The notes beneath the pieces were generated by a model. It was not told where the DNA came from, ran no database searches, and saw only the letters and a program-made list of their open reading frames with translations. Positions 1 to 8,336 of a DNA stretch of 28,199 nt are shown piece after piece. The stretch's first letter is position 1, and each line of letters opens with the position of its first letter. Source of the DNA: RGIG7213 sp045124505. Lineage in GTDB: Bacteria > Bacillota > Clostridia > Oscillospirales > CAG-272. The DNA is taken from positions 1 through 28,199 of the forward strand of contig JBGVLZ010000021.1 of the NCBI GenBank assembly GCA_045124505.1, read 5' to 3'. A program made the translations under genes and the position numbers.

Positions 1-2
1 TA

Positions 3-3000
3 AGTGAGGACCACGACACAAAAACATATGTTTTTGAAAAATGTGATGAAACAATGACATCGCTTGCAAATGGAAATATACTCTATTTTATAGCAAGTGA
101 GTCAAATTACATAATCGTAAAAATTTCCGATATAACAGTAGATGGCACAACAGTGACGATCATCGGCGGTGATGTTGCGCTTGATGAAGTATTCAAATAT
201 TTGAAAATAGACACATCCACAGTCAGCAGTCAGGAGCCTGAAGCGCAAACAGAATCAGAAATGCCGAAAGTGCAGGGAGCAGTTGACGAAAATGGACTTG
301 CAACGGAAAGTATAGAAATTCCCAAACAAGATGCTTTTATAGATGAAAATGAAAAAATCACTGAAACTTTTGAACGCCCATTTGATGAAACCATAAAAAG
401 TGAAAAAATGGGAGCGTGGCTTAAAATTTCCGGACTTGTAAAAATAACTGCCGGCGCAACATTAAAAGCTTATCTTGATTGGACATATGCTGAGGTGAAG
501 TTTATTGTTTTTCAGGATGCAATAGCTACTTTAACAATTGAAGGAGAAATTGAACGCAAATCCATTACTCTTGCTCCTCTTTCACTCGGCTTCTCCGGAA
601 TTGATGTTAAAATTGGTATTGATGTAAACTTAATTTTTGAAGCATATGCAAAAATAACTTTCACAGCTACAGAATCCTCTCGGGTGGGTTTTGTTTTCAA
701 TACCAAAAAAGGATTTGATGATCTCACCAAAACACCGACTATAGAAACTGATACAGATCTGGAAGGAAAGGCATACATAGGTATCGAACTTAAACCTAAC
801 CTTTCGGCATTTAGTATTCTTAAGGTCACAATGTCGTGCGAGATAGGCCTTGAAGTGCGTGTGAAAGACAAAGAAATTGAAAATACTGACAGTGCGAAGC
901 ACACATGTCTTTTTTGTGTAGAAGGTAATGTTTGGTGTATGCCGAAAATAAATGTAAAGCTTGTCTTTGACATAAAAATTATTGATAAAATTGAAAAGAA
1001 AAAAGATCTTTACAAACGTGAAATAAAACTGTTTGATTTTTATATTTCTTCTGATGTTGGGTTTGGACTTGGCGTATGTCCAAACGATGCTTATCGTGTC
1101 AAGTTCACTGTGCTTGACCCAAAAACAAACGCACCTTTGGAAAATACAGATATTTCTGTAATTGGCGTAAATGGCGAAAAGGTTAATTATACGACGAATG
1201 CAAAAGGTGTGGCTGAATTTTTTACTTTTAAAGGTTTATCCTCCTTCACATTTTCCAAAGACGGTTATGTAACAAATGAGGCTGTATTTGAAGTTAACGA
1301 ATCAATGTCAGAGGTTTTATTTTTAGATAAGTTATCTTCTTCAAAACCCAATTCGGGCAATAATAGCGGTGAAGTTGTAAATAAAAATGAAAAAGTTTCA
1401 GCATCAGGTACATGCGGTGCCAATCTCACGTGGATACTTTATGAAAGCGGAACACTTCTAATAAGCGGTACAGGGGCTATGTCTAATTATTCTTTTTCAT
1501 CTATGCCGTGGTATTCAAAGTGTTCAAATATTAAAAAAGTTATAATTGAAGACAGTGTAACAAGTATAGGTTATTATGCATTTTCCTCTTGCTCAAGCCT
1601 TACGTCCGTTACAATAGGTGACAGTGTAACAAGTATAGGCGATGATGCATTTTACGGTTGTTCAAGCCTTACGTCTGTTACAATACCCGACAGTGTAACA
1701 AGTATAGGTTATGACGCATTTAGAAATTGTTCCGACCTTACGTCTGTTCATATAACAAGCATTGAAAGTTGGTGTAATATTTCATTTCACTACTACAGCA
1801 TCTGTACGTTTGGGATCGACTGGAATTTATATTTTAACGGTGAGCTTGTAGAAGATCTTATAATTCCTGACAGCGTCACAAGCATAAGTGGTGGTGCATT
1901 TGCGGGTTGTACAAGCCTTACGTCTGTTACAATCCCCGACAGTGTGACAAGTATAGGCAAACGTGCATTTAACGAGTGTACAAGCCTTACGTCTGTTACA
2001 ATACCCGACAGTGTTACAAGTATAGGCGAGAGGGCATTTTACTATTGTTCAAGTCTTACATCGGTAACAATACCCGACAGTGTAACAAGTATAGGCTACC
2101 GTGCATTTGCGGGTTGTACAAGCCTTACGTCTGTTACAATACCCGACAGTGTAATAAGTATAGGTGAGTGGGCATTTAGAGATTGTTCCAGCCTTACGTC
2201 TGTTACAATTGGTGACAGTGTAACAAGTATAGGCGATTATGCATTTTCCGGTTGTTCAAGCCTTACAGATGTATACTACAGCGGAAGCCAATCACAGTGG
2301 AATAAAATTTCAATAGGTTACTATAATTATCCACTTTTGAATGCAACGAAACATTATAATTCTACGGGACCTACTGTATATGCAAGTGCGAATGTAAAAA
2401 CGCTTGCAGTGCGTGAATTTGAAGTTCCCAAAATGCTTGCGGAAAGCGAAACTGTTATTGATGATCCGCTTGCAAATACGATAACAAAGGATGACCTTGT
2501 GGCAGGTGACGTATATACCCTCATTATTATGAAGGGTACGCAGTATGATTATGAGCTTACAAATGACACACTCCTCTACATAACCGACGCAATAGCTGAC
2601 GAAAACGGTGTTGCAACATTTACACATTATTGTAATTCAACAGATATTTCCTGGGTTGCAGTTGTGTATGGCGGATGTAACCACCACGCATCGGACTGGA
2701 TAACTGTTACAGAGCCTACATTTACAGAAAAAGGCTTGAAGGCGCAGTACTGCACAAAATGCTCCGAAACCATGGCAAATGAAGAAATTGACATCATCCC
2801 CGAAAAGATGGTCATTGAATCATTACCCGAAAAGCTGACATATTCATACGGTGACACTCTTGATCTTACAGGTCTTGCAGTGGAGTACACATATACAGAC
2901 GGACGTGAAAATGTATCTTTATCTGAATCTGACTACACAGTTTACGGCTTCGATGCACAGACATTCGGTGTTCAGACGATTCTTATCGAATCGGGCATCT

Positions 3001-3398
3001 ACAAGGCAAGATTCGATATAACAGTCGATCTTACAGCCATCCCCGGCGGCTTTACAGACAAAATTGATGCAGGTGCGACCGTCGAAAGCCTTGCAGAGCT
3101 TTATCAGGGTGCAACAGTATACGCACTTACCGCCGACGGTAAAAAGACGGCTGACGGTGACGAGCTTCTCAAAACAGGCATGATACTTCAGATCGTACAG
3201 CCCGACGGCACGGTGAACAGCATGACCGTCATTGTAAAGGGCGACGCCACAGGCGACGGCATTGTAAACGGTAAGGACATTATAAGAGTTAAAAAGCAGA
3301 TCTCACAAGGAAATGCAGTCGAGCATATCGAATATGCCGACATAAATTCCGACGGCGTTGTAAACGAAGACGACATTTCAGCACTTATGACATTTTAA
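3..3398 (+). CDS. BspA-like leucine-rich repeat surface protein with C-terminal dockerin (5' end outside the window)
   Basis: The reading frame is open to the left edge (codons from base 3). The first ATG at 54 has no ribosome binding site and no signal peptide, so the true start lies upstream. From that ATG 1114 residues follow. In order: a beta-rich region of unknown fold (about 1-350); a carboxypeptidase-regulatory/Ig-like segment (about 355-425); a 'GTCGANLTW...SGTGAM' lead-in typical of BspA proteins; a leucine-rich repeat block (about 500-745) with DSVTSIG and SLTSVTIP in each unit; a Cys/His segment (CNHH...CTKCSE, about 880-905); a bacterial Ig-like domain (YSYGDTLDLTGLAV); a pre-dockerin module; and a dockerin (about 1061-1114) with loops DATGDGIVNGKD and DINSDGVVNEDD. 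Such proteins are usually exported, and repeats of this type mediate adhesion; the ligand here is unknown. A strong terminator follows the stop. Confidence 0.85.
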   Translation, partial: SEDHDTKTYVFEKCDETMTSLANGNILYFIASESNYIIVKISDITVDGTTVTIIGGDVALDEVFKYLKIDTSTVSSQEPEAQTESEMPKVQGAVDENGLATESIEIPKQDAFIDENEKITETFERPFDETIKSEKMGAWLKISGLVKITAGATLKAYLDWTYAEVKFIVFQDAIATLTIEGEIERKSITLAPLSLGFSGIDVKIGIDVNLIFEAYAKITFTATESSRVGFVFNTKKGFDDLTKTPTIETDTDLEGKAYIGIELKPNLSAFSILKVTMSCEIGLEVRVKDKEIENTDSAKHTCLFCVEGNVWCMPKINVKLVFDIKIIDKIEKKKDLYKREIKLFDFYISSDVGFGLGVCPNDAYRVKFTVLDPKTNAPLENTDISVIGVNGEKVNYTTNAKGVAEFFTFKGLSSFTFSKDGYVTNEAVFEVNESMSEVLFLDKLSSSKPNSGNNSGEVVNKNEKVSASGTCGANLTWILYESGTLLISGTGAMSNYSFSSMPWYSKCSNIKKVIIEDSVTSIGYYAFSSCSSLTSVTIGDSVTSIGDDAFYGCSSLTSVTIPDSVTSIGYDAFRNCSDLTSVHITSIESWCNISFHYYSICTFGIDWNLYFNGELVEDLIIPDSVTSISGGAFAGCTSLTSVTIPDSVTSIGKRAFNECTSLTSVTIPDSVTSIGERAFYYCSSLTSVTIPDSVTSIGYRAFAGCTSLTSVTIPDSVISIGEWAFRDCSSLTSVTIGDSVTSIGDYAFSGCSSLTDVYYSGSQSQWNKISIGYYNYPLLNATKHYNSTGPTVYASANVKTLAVREFEVPKMLAESETVIDDPLANTITKDDLVAGDVYTLIIMKGTQYDYELTNDTLLYITDAIADENGVATFTHYCNSTDISWVAVVYGGCNHHASDWITVTEPTFTEKGLKAQYCTKCSETMANEEIDIIPEKMVIESLPEKLTYSYGDTLDLTGLAVEYTYTDGRENVSLSESDYTVYGFDAQTFGVQTILIESGIYKARFDITVDLTAIPGGFTDKIDAGATVESLAELYQGATVYALTADGKKTADGDELLKTGMILQIVQPDGTVNSMTVIVKGDATGDGIVNGKDIIRVKKQISQGNAVEHIEYADINSDGVVNEDDISALMTF
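1551..2279 (+). repeat. 69-bp tandem repeat encoding 23-residue leucine-rich repeat units
   Basis: Copies of a GACAGTGTAACAAGTATAGG-like core (DSVTSIG) start at 1551, 1620, 1689, 1869, 1938, 2007, 2076, 2145 and 2214. The step is exactly 69 bp except between 1689 and 1869 (180 bp), where a 37-codon insert carrying SIESWCNISF and FNGELVEDLIIPDS interrupts the array. Units are nearly identical at the DNA level in the DSVTSIG and SLTSVTIP codons and differ mainly in about 10 codons between them (AF followed by varied residues and C). The array is coding, in frame throughout, and matches the BspA/LRR_5 type. Confidence 0.93.
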
Positions 3399-3402
3399 CA
3401 TT

Positions 3403-3436
3403 TTCCCCTCCCACTCGGGAGGGGAATTTTGTTTTT
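3403..3436 (+). terminator. Rho-independent terminator after the leucine-rich repeat gene
   Basis: A perfect 10-bp stem (TTCCCCTCCC at 3403-3412 with GGGAGGGGAA at 3417-3426) and a 4-nt ACTC loop are followed directly by TTTTGTTTTT. It starts 5 bases after the stop codon and separates the left-edge gene from the ruvC operon. Confidence 0.95.
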
Positions 3437-3477
3437 ATTCAGAGGATACTATATCCAATTTATTCACAAAATAGTGT

Positions 3478-3507
3478 TTGATAATTACATATATAATATA
3501 GTATAAT
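3478..3507 (+). promoter_or_regulatory. Sigma-A type promoter of the ruvC operon
   Basis: TTGATA (3478-3483) and a perfect TATAAT (3502-3507) are separated by 18 bp. A second TATAAT at 3492-3497 has no suitably spaced -35. Transcription would start near 3514, about 20 bases before ruvC, whose GGAGG lies at 3528-3532. No other clear promoter was seen downstream until 24721, so this one may drive everything to 16753. Confidence 0.75.
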
Positions 3508-3536
3508 ACTATGAATAATAATGTTTTGGAGGTTGT

Positions 3537-4052
3537 ATGCGTATTTTGGGAATAGACCCCGGACTTGCCATTGTAGGCTACGGGATAGTTGATTATCACA
3601 TGAACAGCTTTCGCACAGTCGCATACGGCGCTATCGAAACTCCCGCAGGAATTGATGTGGAGCTCCGCATTGAAAAAATTTACGATACGCTTTCTGAGAT
3701 AATTGACAAATATTCACCGTCTGATATGGCAATTGAGGAGCTGTTTTTTAACACCAACCAGAAAACGGCAATAGCTGTAGCCGAAGCAAGAGGCGCAATT
3801 TTGCTTGCGGGTATCAAAAAAAAGCTGATGCTTTACGAATATACGCCTCTTCAGGTCAAGCAGGCGGTCGTTGGGTACGGCAGGGCGGATAAACAACAGG
3901 TCATGACAATGACGATGTCAATTCTGAATCTTCAGAAAATGCCGAGACTTGATGATACAGCCGATGCCTTGGCAATTGCAATTTGCCACGCACATACGTG
4001 CGGTTCGGGAATTAAGCAGTATTACAACGAAAAAAAGAAAAAATTACTTTAA
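3537..4052 (+). CDS. ruvC: Crossover junction endodeoxyribonuclease RuvC
   Basis: RuvC resolves Holliday junctions by symmetric nicking during recombinational repair, working with RuvAB. The 171-residue protein has normal family length. The acidic active site of the RNase H-like fold is visible: D7 in GIDPGL, E67 in AIEELFF, and D140/D143 in LDDTADALAIA, where many Firmicutes have Asp in place of the E. coli His. The QVKQAVVGYGRADKQQV segment is the usual DNA-contacting region. GGAGG ends 4 bases before the ATG. It is the first gene of the operon, and ruvA begins 8 bases after its stop. Confidence 0.97.
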   Translation: MRILGIDPGLAIVGYGIVDYHMNSFRTVAYGAIETPAGIDVELRIEKIYDTLSEIIDKYSPSDMAIEELFFNTNQKTAIAVAEARGAILLAGIKKKLMLYEYTPLQVKQAVVGYGRADKQQVMTMTMSILNLQKMPRLDDTADALAIAICHAHTCGSGIKQYYNEKKKKLL

Positions 4053-4060
4053 GGTGACGT

Positions 4061-4642
4061 ATGTTTTATTATATAAAAGGAACTCTTGTTTATACAGATC
4101 CGTCGTCTGCTGTTATCGACACAGGCGGTGTTGCTTATAAAATGACGGTAAGTGCATCAACTCTTTCACAGATATCATCGCTCAGAAACGATGTTAAGCT
4201 GTATACATATATGGCTGTCAGGGAGGATGCGGTCGATCTTTTCGGATTTTACACGCAGGAGGAGCTTTCGCTTTTCAAGCTTCTTATAACAGTTTCAGGC
4301 GTCGGTCCTAAGGCGGCAATGGGCGTGCTTTCCGCTTTTACCCCCGAAAGATTTGCGATCGTTGTAGGAAATGAAGATGTTAAGTCGCTTTCAAAGGCTA
4401 ACGGAGTAGGAGCGAAAACTGCCGCAAGAATTATTCTTGAACTTAAGGACAAGGTCGCAAAAGAGATCACGTTCTCAAAGTCATTACCCATTCAATCCGG
4501 CGGTGACTTTGCCGATGCACAAAACGCACTTATGGTTCTGGGCTACTCAAAGGCAGAGGCTGTGAAGGCGCTTTCCGGTGTCCCCGCGACGATCCCGCTT
4601 GAAGATATGATAAAAGAAGCGCTTAAAAAGCTGATGAAATAA
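4061..4642 (+). CDS. ruvA: Holliday junction branch migration protein RuvA
   Basis: RuvA is the structure-specific DNA-binding subunit that loads the RuvB motor onto four-way junctions. The 193-residue protein has the three usual parts: an N-terminal OB-fold domain (MFYYIKGTL at the start, then the VREDAVDLFGF strand), two helix-hairpin-helix motifs (LLITVSGVGPKAAMGVLS and LSKANGVGAKTAARIILELK), and a small C-terminal three-helix domain (residues about 150-193) that contacts RuvB. AAGGTGA just upstream overlaps the end of ruvC and sets the ATG at 4061. ruvB starts 10 bases after the stop, giving the order C-A-B. Confidence 0.97.
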   Translation: MFYYIKGTLVYTDPSSAVIDTGGVAYKMTVSASTLSQISSLRNDVKLYTYMAVREDAVDLFGFYTQEELSLFKLLITVSGVGPKAAMGVLSAFTPERFAIVVGNEDVKSLSKANGVGAKTAARIILELKDKVAKEITFSKSLPIQSGGDFADAQNALMVLGYSKAEAVKALSGVPATIPLEDMIKEALKKLMK

Positions 4643-4652
4643 AGGATAGATT

Positions 4653-5723
4653 ATGGCAGATTACGAAGAATTTATAAGTGAGGATTTTGATACACGGCTT
4701 ATAGATGTAGAATATTCTGCGGAGGATTCGGAAAACGAGGTGAATCTCCGTCCGCAGACGCTTGACGAATATATAGGGCAGGCGAAAGTCAAAGAAAACC
4801 TCAGAATATATATAAATGCGGCGAAGTTCAGGGGCGACAGCCTTGACCATACACTGCTTTACGGTCCTCCCGGACTTGGTAAAACAACGCTTTCGCAGAT
4901 AATAGCGAATGAAATGAATACCTCAATAAGAATAACTTCAGGCCCCGCTATTGAAAAGCCCGGCGACCTTGCGGCACTGCTTACCAACCTCAACGAGGGA
5001 GATGTGCTGTTTATAGATGAAATACACCGCATGCCGAGAACGGTTGAAGAAATTTTATACCCTGCGATGGAAGATTTTTCCCTTGATATAATTATCGGTA
5101 AAGGACCTGCCGCAAGAAGCATAAGAATGCCTCTTAAGCACTTCACGCTTATCGGCGCAACAACGAGAGCAGGACAGCTTACAACACCGCTCCGTGACCG
5201 TTTTGGTGTGCTCATGCGGCTTGAGCTTTATACACATGATGAACTTGCGACTATCGTTACAAGAAGCTCCGATATTCTCGGTATAAAGATATCAAAAGAC
5301 GGTGCGCAGGAGATCGCAAAGCGTTCAAGGGGAACACCCCGAATTGCAAACCGTCTTCTGAAGCGTGTGCGTGATTTTGCCCAGATAATGGGCGACGGCG
5401 AAATTACAAAAGAAATTGCCGATTATGCTTTGAAACAGCTTGAAATTGATGAGCTTGGACTTGACGGAACTGACCGAAAGATGCTTACGACCATAATTAA
5501 GTTTTATGACGGCGGTCCCGTTGGACTTGAAACGCTCGCCGCAACCGTAGGTGAGGAATCTGTAACGCTTGAAGATGTGTATGAGCCGTACCTTATGCAG
5601 ATAGGCTTTTTAAACAGAACCCCGCGCGGAAGATGCGTTACAAAAGCGGCGTATGAGCATTTGAAAATGTCTGTTCCCGAAAGACAGACGAAAAACAGTA
5701 TTATTGAGAGTGGTGATAACTGA
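4653..5723 (+). CDS. ruvB: Holliday junction branch migration DNA helicase RuvB
   Basis: This is the AAA+ motor that drives branch migration with RuvA. The 356-residue protein carries LRPQTLDEYIGQ near the N-terminus, Walker A GPPGLGKTTL at residues 71-80, Walker B VLFIDEIHR, the sensor-1 region LIGATTRAG, the arginine-finger region TPLRDRFG, the sensor-2 RGTPRIANRLLKRVRDFA, and a C-terminal winged helix (GGPVGLETLAA...GFLNRTPRGR). Its first 30 residues are a rather acidic extension. AAAGGAT lies before the ATG. The TGA stop overlaps the next ATG by one base (TGATG), so the methyltransferase is translationally coupled. Confidence 0.97.
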   Translation: MADYEEFISEDFDTRLIDVEYSAEDSENEVNLRPQTLDEYIGQAKVKENLRIYINAAKFRGDSLDHTLLYGPPGLGKTTLSQIIANEMNTSIRITSGPAIEKPGDLAALLTNLNEGDVLFIDEIHRMPRTVEEILYPAMEDFSLDIIIGKGPAARSIRMPLKHFTLIGATTRAGQLTTPLRDRFGVLMRLELYTHDELATIVTRSSDILGIKISKDGAQEIAKRSRGTPRIANRLLKRVRDFAQIMGDGEITKEIADYALKQLEIDELGLDGTDRKMLTTIIKFYDGGPVGLETLAATVGEESVTLEDVYEPYLMQIGFLNRTPRGRCVTKAAYEHLKMSVPERQTKNSIIESGDN

Positions 5724-6580
5724 TGTTTGTATCGGATAAATGGAAAGATTATGAGCTTATAGATGCTTCTGACGGCGAAAGACTTGAAAGGTGGGGGAAA
5801 TATATCCTCATTCGTCCCGATCCGCAGATAATATGGAAAGGCAAAAAAGCAAGTCCTTTATGGAAGCGTGCCGATGCGATATACAGACGTGAATCAAGCG
5901 GCGGCGGTAAGTGGGTAAAATGTGACGTGCCCGAATCATGGACTATCAACTACGGAAATTTGCGTTTTCTTATTAAACCGATGGGCTTCAAGCATACGGG
6001 TGTTTTTCCTGAACAAGCCGTAAACTGGGATTGGTTTTCAAAGATTTTGTCCGATAACGGCGGGGGCAGGATTTTAAACCTGTTTGCATATACAGGAGGC
6101 GCAACTATTGCCGCATCCAGTGCCGGTGCATCTGTTTGCCACGTTGATGCATCAAAGGGTATGACAGCACAGGCAAAGCAAAATGCGGCATTGTCCGGAT
6201 TTGAGAAAAATCCGATAAGATATATTGTTGATGACTGTATGAAATTTATTGAGCGTGAAATAAGACGCGGTAATTCATACGAAGGAATAATTATGGACCC
6301 GCCTTCATACGGAAGAGGACCCGGAGGTGAGGTCTGGAAGCTTGAAGAATGCGTTGATGAGCTTATTTCAAGGGCATCGCTTCTTCTTTCGGATAAACCG
6401 CTGTTCTTCCTTGTCAATTCATATACAACGGGACTTTCGCCGTCAACTGTAGGTTATATGCTCAATACGGGCATAAAAAAGAAGCTCGGCGGTACTGTTG
6501 TTTGTGATGAAGTAGGACTTCCCGTAAGTGTCACGGGAGGATTTTTACCGTGCGGTTCAGCATCAAGATGGTATAAATAA
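5723..6580 (+). CDS. Class I SAM-dependent methyltransferase, COG1092/RlmI-like catalytic domain
   Basis: This 285-residue protein is a Rossmann-fold methyltransferase of the kind that modifies rRNA bases. Visible motifs are motif I LNLFAYTGGATIAAS, the acidic motif II HVDASKG, and motif IV IIMDPPSYGRG, the DPPSYG signature of the COG1092 group. The N-terminal part (about 1-95: a beta-strand region with KWVKCDVPESW and LKPMGFKHTGVFPEQ-like sequence) precedes the SAM fold. It lacks the N-terminal PUA domain of E. coli RlmI, so it cannot be called RlmI, and the target base is unknown. It overlaps ruvB by one base. Confidence 0.85.
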   Translation: MFVSDKWKDYELIDASDGERLERWGKYILIRPDPQIIWKGKKASPLWKRADAIYRRESSGGGKWVKCDVPESWTINYGNLRFLIKPMGFKHTGVFPEQAVNWDWFSKILSDNGGGRILNLFAYTGGATIAASSAGASVCHVDASKGMTAQAKQNAALSGFEKNPIRYIVDDCMKFIEREIRRGNSYEGIIMDPPSYGRGPGGEVWKLEECVDELISRASLLLSDKPLFFLVNSYTTGLSPSTVGYMLNTGIKKKLGGTVVCDEVGLPVSVTGGFLPCGSASRWYK

Positions 6581-6596
6581 AGGCAGAAAATTTCAG

Positions 6597-7472
6597 ATGG
6601 AAATAATCAGAACAAAAGATCTTTCGTTTTCATATATAGACGGCGACGGAAAACCCGTACCTGTTTTGAAAAATATAAACTTATCTGTTAAAAAGGGCGA
6701 ATTTGTTGCAGTGCTCGGTCATAACGGAAGCGGTAAATCAACATTGGCGAAGCTTATTAATATGATACTTACCGAAGAATCGGGTGAATTTGACGGTGAG
6801 CTTTATGTTTGCGGGAAAAATATCACTTCTGATATAACCGAGGATGAAATATACGAAGTGCGCCGTCACATAGGAATGGTGCATCAGAATCCCGATAATC
6901 AGATAGTTGCAACGACTGTTGAGGAAGACGTCGCATTCGGCCCTGAAAATCTCGGTATTCCGAGAGAGGAAATAAGAAAGCGTGTTGACGAAGCGCTTGC
7001 AGATGTCGGTATGACTGAATATTTGCATCACGCACCGCACAGGCTTTCAGGCGGTCAGAAACAGCGTGTTGCAATTGCAGGTATAATCGCAATGCAGCCG
7101 GATGTTATAATTTTTGATGAGTCTACAGCGATGCTCGATCCGCATGGACGTGCTGATGTTATGAAGATAATAAAGGAGCTTCATGAATCGGGCAAAACTA
7201 TACTTCTTATAACACATTATATGGACGAAGCCGCAAAGGCGGATAAAATAATCGTTTTGAATAACGGACAGGTATATAAAACGGGAACGCCGGAGGAAAT
7301 ATTTTCAGATCCCGAACCGTTGAGGGCGGTAAGACTTGATGTACCGCAGGTAACAGAGCTGTTTACACTTCTGAAAAAAGCAGGTCTTCCGATTGAAAAG
7401 ATCCCGACAACAGCTGATGACGGTGCGGAGCTTCTTAAAACGATATTTAAAAAGAAAAGAGGGGAAAAATAA
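6597..7472 (+). CDS. ecfA1: Energy-coupling factor transporter ATPase EcfA1
   Basis: This is one of the two ATPases of an ECF transporter, which powers uptake of vitamins or metals bound by separate S-components. The 291-residue protein has Walker A GHNGSGKST at residues 41-49, the EcfA1-type Q-loop HQNPDNQIVATTVEEDVAFG, signature LSGGQKQRVAIAG, Walker B VIIFDESTAML and the switch His in LITHYMDEA. The frame extends upstream to 6528, but that part lies inside the methyltransferase gene. MEIIRTKDLSFSY from 6597 is the usual family N-terminus. The ribosome binding site is weak (AAAGG about 13 bases upstream). Confidence 0.93.
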   Translation: MEIIRTKDLSFSYIDGDGKPVPVLKNINLSVKKGEFVAVLGHNGSGKSTLAKLINMILTEESGEFDGELYVCGKNITSDITEDEIYEVRRHIGMVHQNPDNQIVATTVEEDVAFGPENLGIPREEIRKRVDEALADVGMTEYLHHAPHRLSGGQKQRVAIAGIIAMQPDVIIFDESTAMLDPHGRADVMKIIKELHESGKTILLITHYMDEAAKADKIIVLNNGQVYKTGTPEEIFSDPEPLRAVRLDVPQVTELFTLLKKAGLPIEKIPTTADDGAELLKTIFKKKRGEK

Positions 7473-8336
7473 ATGCCTCTTTCACTTGAAAATGTGTCAT
7501 ATGTATACGGTGAGCGCACACCGTTTGAATATAAAGCGCTGAATAATTTATCCCTGACATTCAAAGACGGAATGATAACCGGACTTATGGGGCATACAGG
7601 CTCAGGTAAATCAACAGCGGCACAAATGCTGAACGGACTTTTAAAACCATCGGAAGGACGTGTTATTCTTGACGGGGAAGACATCAATGAATCTAAAAAG
7701 TCAAGAAATGATGCTAAATTCAAGGTAGGACTTGTTTTCCAATATCCCGAATATCAGCTTTTCAAGGAAACTGTGTGGGAGGATATTGCATACGGACCGA
7801 GAAATATGAAGCTTTCCGAAGACGAAGTTAAAAAACGTGTCAAGGATGCCGCTGAACTTGTAGGACTTACACGGCAAATGCTTGAAAAATCACCGTTTGA
7901 GCTTTCGGGAGGACAGAAAAGACGTGCCGCAATAGCAGGAATAATTGCTATGAAGCCGCGTTTTCTTATACTTGATGAGCCTGCCGCGGGGCTTGATCCT
8001 GCCGGACGTGATGATATACTGTCGCAGATATGCGAATATAGAAATTCGGAAAATTCTTCCGTTGTGATCATAAGCCACAGTATGGAGGATATGGCGAAAT
8101 ACTGTGATGAAATAGCTGTTATGGATGATGGCTCGCTTTGTATGTACGGAACGCCTTCGGAAGTTTTTTCACAAAGTGAAAAATTAAAAAATGCAGGATT
8201 AAATGTTCCGCAAATTACAGATTTTATGGATAAACTTTATAACTGCGGTATTGATGTGGATAAATCTGTATTTACAGTAGAATCTGCCGCAGAACAACTT
8301 ATAAAACTTTACAGTAAGGTTCGAAATGATAAATGA
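7473..8336 (+). CDS. ecfA2: Energy-coupling factor transporter ATPase EcfA2
   Basis: This is the partner ATPase of EcfA1; the two form the heterodimer that binds EcfT. The 287-residue protein has Walker A GHTGSGKST, the EcfA2-type Q-loop VFQYPEYQLFKETVWEDIAYG, signature ELSGGQKRRAAIAG, Walker B FLILDEPAAGLDP and switch His in IISHSMEDM. The ATG directly follows the ecfA1 stop and has GAGGGG just upstream. Its 3' end overlaps ecfT by 11 bases. The two ATPases are ordinary and appear catalytically intact. Confidence 0.94.
   Translation: MPLSLENVSYVYGERTPFEYKALNNLSLTFKDGMITGLMGHTGSGKSTAAQMLNGLLKPSEGRVILDGEDINESKKSRNDAKFKVGLVFQYPEYQLFKETVWEDIAYGPRNMKLSEDEVKKRVKDAAELVGLTRQMLEKSPFELSGGQKRRAAIAGIIAMKPRFLILDEPAAGLDPAGRDDILSQICEYRNSENSSVVIISHSMEDMAKYCDEIAVMDDGSLCMYGTPSEVFSQSEKLKNAGLNVPQITDFMDKLYNCGIDVDKSVFTVESAAEQLIKLYSKVRNDK

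Noticed and set aside
1976..2167. Plus-strand 63-codon frame with repeated YNTRQCNKYR units
   Set aside because: It is the shifted-frame reading of the 69-bp leucine-rich repeats; its regularity comes from the real gene.
1551..2279. CRISPR-like regular repeats
   Set aside because: The repeats are in frame, encode leucine-rich repeat units and have no unique 30-40-bp spacers between identical direct repeats.
6528..6596. Upstream extension of ecfA1 starting inside the methyltransferase gene
   Set aside because: The extra 23 residues are not family-like and would overlap the preceding gene; MEIIRTKDLSFSY is the normal start.
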